Assembly (NCBI RefSeq): GCF_018873765.1
Contig: NC_057923.1
Location: 58,026,593-58,090,592 of the forward strand
Reading direction: 5' to 3'
DNA: 64,000 nucleotides
From: Telopea speciosissima
Taxonomy: Eukaryota > Streptophyta > Magnoliopsida > Proteales > Proteaceae
Shown: positions 58,301-64,000 of the stretch, one piece after another
Numbering within the stretch: the stretch's first letter is position 1
Layout: every line of letters begins with the position of its first letter
Notes under the pieces: generated by a model
Database searches by the model: none
What the model was told of the DNA's origin: nothing
The model's input: only the letters and a program-made list of their open reading frames with translations
Position numbers and translations under genes: made by a program

Positions 58301-59364
58301 GAATGCAATGAGGATGCCATATATTGATCACGTGTTAAATTTGGAGCTGCAAACCAGTTGCAAGGCCCACCAAGTATTCTCTGGCAATTGAAAATTTTCA
58401 TCTATGTTTTAACAATCCAAAACCATCAAAGATTATTAGTTTTGAACCATTTTTCTTTACTTTAGTTTTGACACATGGCAGGTTCCATCTAGACCCCATA
58501 CTTGGCATATGAGCATGGGAGGGTGGGGACCTACCTCACTAAAATTTGGGCCCCAACCAACCTGCCATTTGCCAAATGTTGCTAACATTCTGCGAGCATG
58601 CAACTGGAGGCAGTTTGGACAGTACCATCTTTGCACTCCCTTTTAATCTTGGTGCGCATGACAATAGAAATTTATAAAAATAAGGAAATAAAATGACAGA
58701 ATGTAAGAAAACTATGCTTGTCCAGAAAAAACTCTTCAATGAACATGAAGCACCTAAAACATAGAAGACAAGCAGGTTTACCTCAACATTGCCTCTCCTA
58801 ATCTGCAAAACCGATTTAAAACAGATCTATGTTAGTTTGAATCACATACAATTAAATGGCAGTGTGAAGTATAACTCAAATAAAACCAGCATAGTCTGAA
58901 AAAGGCCCTCAAAAAACAAGGGTTATGAAAGCAACATTTTTGAACTACATCATTCCAAAATACTTCATACATTCTCATACATAACAGATCCAATCCACCT
59001 CCACCACCTCCTCTCTCTCTCTCTCGTTTATTTCCCATCTTCTTTTTTTTTGGGGGGTGGGGATTCTTTTCCTAACATAGACGTCAAAACTTGTAATTGC
59101 TAACGTAATAAATAGAAACATAACAATCATCCCATCAAACCATGATAAACTTTATTACATGTTCACAAAATCATGGCAAACTTTTGGAAGATGGGAAAAT
59201 TGAATGACAAGAAAAAATTATAAAAACGCAAATTAGAATCTCACATTTAAGAAAATCTGAGGAACCCGTCCACCCATGTATATAGCTGCCATTGCCCAAC
59301 CAAGAAAGGATCCAATGCCACTGTGTTCTTCAACTTCATTAACCAATAATAATCCACCACCATT
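49347..59364 (-). CDS. PQ-loop repeat membrane transporter, C-terminal part
   Basis: This is a PQ-loop family protein (relatives: yeast Ypq1-3 and animal PQLC2, vacuolar/lysosomal basic amino acid carriers; plant homologues are little studied). Five exons join in phase: 59245-59364, 58782-58802, 50348-50406, 50012-50102, 49347-49427, giving the last 123 residues. They read [77 protein letters not shown] and [13 protein letters not shown], then stop after SEA. The second PQ motif is GRVPQ and three membrane segments are visible. The 5' exons, encoding about two thirds of the protein, are not in the window. Exon 2 of these is only 21 bp. The 8375-bp intron between 58782 and 50406 contains a DNA transposon with a copia element inside. 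All visible splice sites are canonical, so the gene may still be functional. Confidence 0.88.
49917..49967. repeat. C-rich and A-rich low-complexity tract
   Basis: CCCCCACCCCC-type sequence runs into a C run and then an A run inside the last intron of the PQ-loop gene. On the transcribed strand this is poly-T then G-rich. Confidence 0.8.
50831..56822 (+). mobile_element. Ty1/copia LTR retrotransposon (fossil), nested in the DNA transposon
   Basis: The 5' LTR is 50831-51154 and the 3' LTR 56509-56822, flanked by a 5-bp target duplication ACTAC (50826-50830 and 56823-56827). A primer-binding site TGGTATCAGAGC (initiator tRNA-Met) follows the 5' LTR and a purine tract precedes the 3' LTR. The interior shows copia order: gag with a CX2CX4HX4C zinc knuckle, protease with DSGATDH, integrase (HSRLGHP, DVWGPS), reverse transcriptase with YIDDIVV, and RNase H. 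The LTRs differ by about four substitutions plus two small indels (roughly 1.3%), which at usual plant rates means about half to one million years. The coding part is broken, with a few breaks, and carries a tract of plastid DNA. It is treated as a fossil copy. Confidence 0.95.
53330..53504 (+). other. Plastid DNA tract (atpF-atpA junction) inside the copia element
   Basis: The + strand carries ATGGTAACAATTCGAGCC at 53417, translating to [13 protein letters not shown] and [16 protein letters not shown], the N-terminus of the chloroplast ATP synthase alpha subunit (atpA). The AT-rich lead-in before it looks like the atpF-atpA spacer, and the last codons before that (MKEITD, stop) fit the end of the gene upstream. 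The tract is about 175 bp long and replaces no recognisable family sequence of its own; related copia sequence resumes on both sides. It is a nuclear plastid-derived insertion (NUPT) and, because it sits inside a young element, must be younger than that element's family master or the element itself. Confidence 0.85.
58233..58781. other. Remaining native intron of the PQ-loop gene
   Basis: About 540 bases of AT-rich intron lie between the DNA transposon and the 21-bp exon at 58782. With the stretch at 50407-50624 this gives an ancestral intron of roughly 770 bp before the insertions. Confidence 0.65.
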
Positions 59365-59682
59365 CTGGAAAATCCAATCCAAAGAAAATCAAATGAACTA
59401 TCCATGCCTACACTGGAAGGTACTGGAAGAAAGGGGGAGGGGGCAAAAGCTCAAAAAAGCCAAAGTTAGAAAGATTATTCCAACTAAGTAGGAAGTGTAT
59501 AGAAACTTCAAGATCACAAAAAAAAACCATCAACTTTAATTGTGGTTTTATCTCACGCATGACCAATTTGAGGAAAACCACTTCTTCCCATTCATAATTA
59601 GATTCTTCCGCAATTTCATCAATCCCGTTTGTTTGATTGATGAGGAATTTTACAGCAAAACAACGCTTGACCAAAATGAAAC
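59365..59682. other. Intron sequence upstream of the first visible PQ-loop exon
   Basis: The acceptor TTTTCCAG|AATGG lies at 59364/59365 on the - strand. I found no further PQ-loop exon between here and the copia LTR at 59683, so the intron seems to continue into or past that element. Confidence 0.6.
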
Positions 59683-62600
59683 TGTTGAGATAGGCTACGT
59701 TACCCACTTGAGGTAACCTAGTCCTAGTTGCTTTCATTACTTATTTTATTTTAATTAGTTTTTTTATTGTTTTATTCCTGTTTGTCCCCCCTATACGATT
59801 TCTATTTGGGATTCCTAGTTATAGTGGGAATTCCTAGTAGGAATAGGATTGGGGGGGGATTCATATCTATGCTGTAACTTGTTTTTATTATAAATAAGAG
59901 GCTGGGATGATCGATCAGATCAACTAAGCATTGTTTCCAAGGCTGTTTACATGGTATCAAAGCCTAATCTGATCTAGGAACAGCTACTCTCGATTTCTGG
60001 TTCTCTCCTCTCTCTTATTTCTCAGTTTTTCCTTTTTTTCTGATCTTCCCCTTTCTCGGTTTCTGGTTTTTTTTCTTTTTTCTTTCTCTCCATCACTCTC
60101 GGCCTTTTTTCCCCATCAGGGTAGCAACTATGAGGTGATATAGTGCAAATTCAGTTGCTGCCCTCAATGTCACCTCATTAAAGATCGAAGAACAAGAGGT
60201 GTGACCTATTTCTGCCGGCAGGTTTTTTCCAACCTTGGAGATCGAGCTATTTTTCAACTGGAGTTTGATTTCTGCACTTATGGAGATTGGTTCCTGCTAT
60301 TATTGGTCTGCACCAGCCCTTGTTTGAAGACTGCAGCATTGGTTTAGATCCAATTCTGCATTTTTTCTGCATCTTTTTCCTGCAATTTGGGTTTCTGCAA
60401 TCAGATTATATTCATAAATTTGTCAAAAATTTAGGACTTTTTATTGGCTCATTAGAAAGAGCTAATTTTTGGAAGTTCTTTTCCCTGCTATTAGAGGGAA
60501 ACTCGACCTCAGTTTCAGCCTATTCTGCAAGCTGAAAATTCTGCAATTTCAAAACCCATTATTCACACTCGAATCAGGCTTTTTGAAGATCTGATTTTTT
60601 TCTCTGCTTGGCTGAATCATGGATGACTCAGAGATGACTACTGCTACTTCTGGAGGAGATCAAACCAGGTCTGATTTTCTCCCTTATGCTGCTGCCATCA
60701 AGCTTGATGGTACAAATTACTTAATTTGGGCCAGATCATTATCCCTAACAGTGGCTGGAAGGGGACTCACTGGCCATCTTACTGGCACCACCAAACAACC
60801 TACTGAAGAAGGGGCTGCTCGCACTAAATGGGCTGCCAATGATGCAATGGTAATGTCCTTTGTTCTAAACTCTATGACCACTGACCTCTCTAGTCAGTAT
60901 CTTCTCCTTGACACTGCTACACAGATATGGACAGCTGTCAAGGGCACTTATGGTCGTTCAGGTAGTGGTGCTCACAGGTTTATGAAATTAGGAAGACACT
61001 CCAAAACACTACTCAGAAGGAGATGTCTGTCACCAAATACTATGCTGCCCTCAAATGTTTATGGCAACAATTGGATCACTATGCTCGGTTTCAGCCTACT
61101 ACTACCACTGATATTACTGCCTACCACACCTATGTAGACCAATTCCGTGTCTATGATTTCCTGGCTGGCCTCAATGATGACTATGACCCTATTCGGGTGC
61201 AAGTCCTTGGACAGGTTCCTTTCCCTACTCTAGAGGAGACTTTTTCTTATGTTCACAGTGAAGAGACACGAAGGGCTGCCATGATGATTACTCCCAAAGT
61301 TGAGAGATCAGCCTTATAGACTGCTGGTTCCACTCCTGTTACTTCTGCTGACAGTGTTGTTACTTCTACTACTACCAGCAAAGAGCCTGTTAAGTGTGAG
61401 CATTGTCACAAACCATATCACACTAAGGCTCAGTGTTGGAAATTACATGGGAAGCCAGCTGATTTTGAGGCTAAACGTGGTTGTGCTAAGTCTAAAAACA
61501 AAGCCAATCACACTGAAAGTGTAGCTCCAACTCCCACTGCTGACATCGGTTTCTCCCAGGAAGAACTCCAAGCTCTACGTCGTATGCTGAACACATCTGC
61601 TGCCTCTACTACGTCTGCTGCCAATTTAGGTTCCTTCTTTGCCCGTGCAGGTATTTCCTCTGCTGGTCATTGTGCATCAGTAGCATCCACTCCATGGATT
61701 ATAGATTCTGGTGCTACTTATCACATGACAGGTTCTTCCAGTCTTTTTAATACATATTCTCCTGCTTCTGGTAAGGATAAAGTCAAAATTGCTGATGGGT
61801 CTCTCTCCTCCATCTCAGGGAAATGATCCATTGGTTGTTCTCCTTCCCTTACACTATCATCTGTGTTGCATATTCCCAAATTTACAACTAACCTTCTTCC
61901 CATTAGCAGTATCACTAAATCCCTGAATTGTAAAGTGACTTTTTTTCCCACTCACTGTGTCTTTCAGGAACTGGACTCGGGGAAGACGATTGGATCGGGT
62001 AAAGTGCATGGTGGATTGTACCTACTTGATGGCAATCCTAAACATACTCAGACTTTACCTTCGGCATCTTTCTCCTCTGACTTACATAAATGGCACCCTA
62101 GACTAGGCCATCCCCCTTTAGGTACTTTATCAAATTTATTTCCTGCATTAGATAAAGACTATAATAAGGAAAACTTTTTTTGTGAGCCTTGTGTCTTGGC
62201 TAAACAGACACGTTCAACTTATCCTATTTCTAATAAAAGATCCTCGTCCTTATTCCATATTGTTCATACTGATGTGTGGGGGCCTAGTAGGAAAGCTTCC
62301 CTGACTGGCCATCGGTGGTATGTCACTTTCATTGACTGCTATTCTAGGTTCACTTGGGTATACCTTATGCACACAAAAAGTGAAGTTTTTTTATGTTTTC
62401 AGCACTTTCATCAAATGATTAAGACCCAATTTAATGCCACTCTTCAAATTTTAAGGAGTGACAATGGAAAAGAGTATATGGAAGGTCAGTTCCAACATTA
62501 CCTTGCTGCGCATGGAATCCTCCATCAGACCAGCTGTGTCGATACTCTAGCCCAAAATGGTGTCGCTGAGAGAAAAAACCACCACCTCTTGGAGGTGGCT

Positions 62601-64000
62601 AGGGCTCTTATGTTTGCCCGCAATGTCCCTTCCCTTTATTGGGGGGATGCTGTCCTTACTGCAGCCTATTTAATTAATAGGCTGCCCAGTCGGGTTCTTC
62701 TCTCGAAAGCCCCTATTGAGCTATTATTTGGCTCTTTTTTTTTTATAGTCCCACCTAAGGTATTTGGCTTCGTTTGTTATGCTAGGGATAAAAGGTCCCC
62801 TGGTAAACTTGACCCACGTAGCCTCCGCTGCATTTTCTTGGGATACTCTGCTACCCAAAAGGGGTACAAATGTTACTACCCTCCATCACGCAGGACTTTT
62901 GTCAGCATGGATGTTGTCTTTCATGAAAATGTTCCATATTCTGTGTCCCCACCTCTTCAAGGGGAGAGTGTTAGTGAAGATGTGCTGACTATTGACTCTC
63001 CACCTCCACTTCAGTCTGTTTACCATGAGTCTGAACCAGTTCGGCCTGCCCCTGGTACCCCCTGAGTCAGGGGGAGAGGTTCCTATACAGGGAGAGACCG
63101 TTTCTATTCAGGGGGAGCAAGCTACCCCGGTCCAGACTCCTGCCCAGAGGACTATTAGTGAATTTCAGAGGAGGATTGATGCCAGTAATATGAAGACCCA
63201 TGCAAGGAAACATAAGCAAGTTCAATCAACTGTTGCTCCAATACCCATCCAATTGCCGAACCCGGATCCAGAACCTGTCTCTCTACCTGGTAATGTTCCT
63301 GATTTACCTATTGCTCTTCGCAAATGTGTCAGATCTTGCACTCAGCATCCCATATCTCATGTTGTTTCTTATGATTCCCTTTCCCCATCCTTTCGTGCCT
63401 TTGTTTCCTCTCTTTCTTTTGTTCGTATTCCTAACAATTGGCAGGAAGCTTTATCAGCAGAAAGTGGAAGGCAGCTATGATGGAAGAAATGGAAGCCCTG
63501 AAAAAAAATAACACATGGGAGCTTGTGGTTCTTCCACCTGGGAAGAAAACCGTTGGATGCAAATGGGTGTTTGTGGTGAAACAGAAGGTGGATGGCACTG
63601 TGGATAGGTATAAGGTACGACTCGTGGCCAAAGGGTTTACTCAAACATACGGCATTGATTACCAGGAAACTTTTGCACCTGTTGCCAAGTTAAATACTGT
63701 TCGTGTGTTATTATCTTGTGCAGTTAACCTTGGATGGGATTTGCAGCAGCTAGATGTAAAAAATGTCTTCCTTAATGGGACACTGGATGAGGAGGTGTAT
63801 ATGGACATTCCACCAGGGTTCTCTTGTGACAGAAACCAAGGAAAAGTATGTAAACTGAAGCGTGCACTTTATGGGCTGAAGCAGTCACCTCGAGCATGGT
63901 TTGGGCGGTTCCACAAGGCCATGATTTCTGTGGACTATAAGTAGAGTAATGCTGATCACACACTCTTTATAAAGAGGGTTGGTGAAAAACTCACTATTCA
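59683..64000 (+). mobile_element. Second Ty1/copia LTR retrotransposon (fossil), cut by the window end
   Basis: A 5' LTR of 269 bp (59683-59951, TG...CA) is followed by a primer-binding site TGGTATCAAAGCC. From 60619 the interior is clearly related to the element at 50831: gag ([20 protein letters not shown]), zinc knuckle, protease, integrase ([10 protein letters not shown]) and reverse transcriptase up to the window end. The LTRs of the two are different in length and mostly in sequence but share a GGGATTCCTAGTT ... GGAATTCCTA core, so they are sister families. The coding part is broken, with several breaks, more than in the first element, which suggests it is older or longer inactive. The 3' LTR is outside the window, so age cannot be read. 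It lies upstream of a PQ-loop exon, probably in the next intron. Confidence 0.92.

Overview
This is nuclear DNA of a land plant, almost certainly a non-grass angiosperm (eudicot or magnoliid grade). The genes have short exons, AT-rich introns with GT-AG borders, and plant-only products: plastid UDP-sulfoquinovose synthase and the symbiosis kinase CCaMK. The repeats are plant types: Ty1/copia elements primed by initiator tRNA-Met, Mutator-like elements, SINEs and RTE LINE relics. I cannot name the species. A full-length CCaMK suggests a lineage that still forms, or recently formed, arbuscular mycorrhiza (inference).

Seven host genes were rebuilt exon by exon. (1) SQD1, + strand, 3670-5697, two coding exons, 482 aa, with a probable long 5'UTR intron. 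(2) CCaMK/DMI3, - strand, 6162-10987, seven exons, 519 aa, tail-to-tail with SQD1. (3) A GalT-like ADP-glucose phosphorylase, - strand, 16123-18804, three exons, 340 aa. (4) A GT90/CAP10 (DUF821) O-glucosyltransferase-like protein, - strand, 24622-26998, six exons, 508 aa. (5) Ribosomal protein eL30, - strand, 31182-33431, five exons, 112 aa, with a telo-box/site II/TATA promoter. (6) An uncharacterised His-rich multi-pass membrane protein, - strand, 37704-47125, three exons, 228 aa, with a 7.9-kb first intron. (7) The 3' part of a PQ-loop membrane transporter gene, - strand, 49347-59364 and continuing past the window, whose introns are swollen by transposons.

The genes do not form a pathway. 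They are ordinary housekeeping, lipid, sugar, symbiosis and transport loci separated by repeats.

The main novelty is in the mobile DNA. Two Mutator-like elements with long terminal inverted repeats and perfect 9-bp target duplications each carry a piece of a host gene: 12631-14180 holds a fragment of the gibberellin receptor GID1 with its intron border, and 20454-22073 holds a fragment of 3-ketoacyl-CoA reductase (KCR). At 50633-58232 a DNA transposon with an 8-bp target duplication lies in an intron of the PQ-loop gene. Inside it sits a young copia element with a 5-bp target duplication, and inside that lies a tract of plastid DNA with the start of atpA. A second copia element (59683 to the window end) appears to occupy the next intron upstream. 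A 353-bp unit is repeated three times just upstream of the eL30 promoter.
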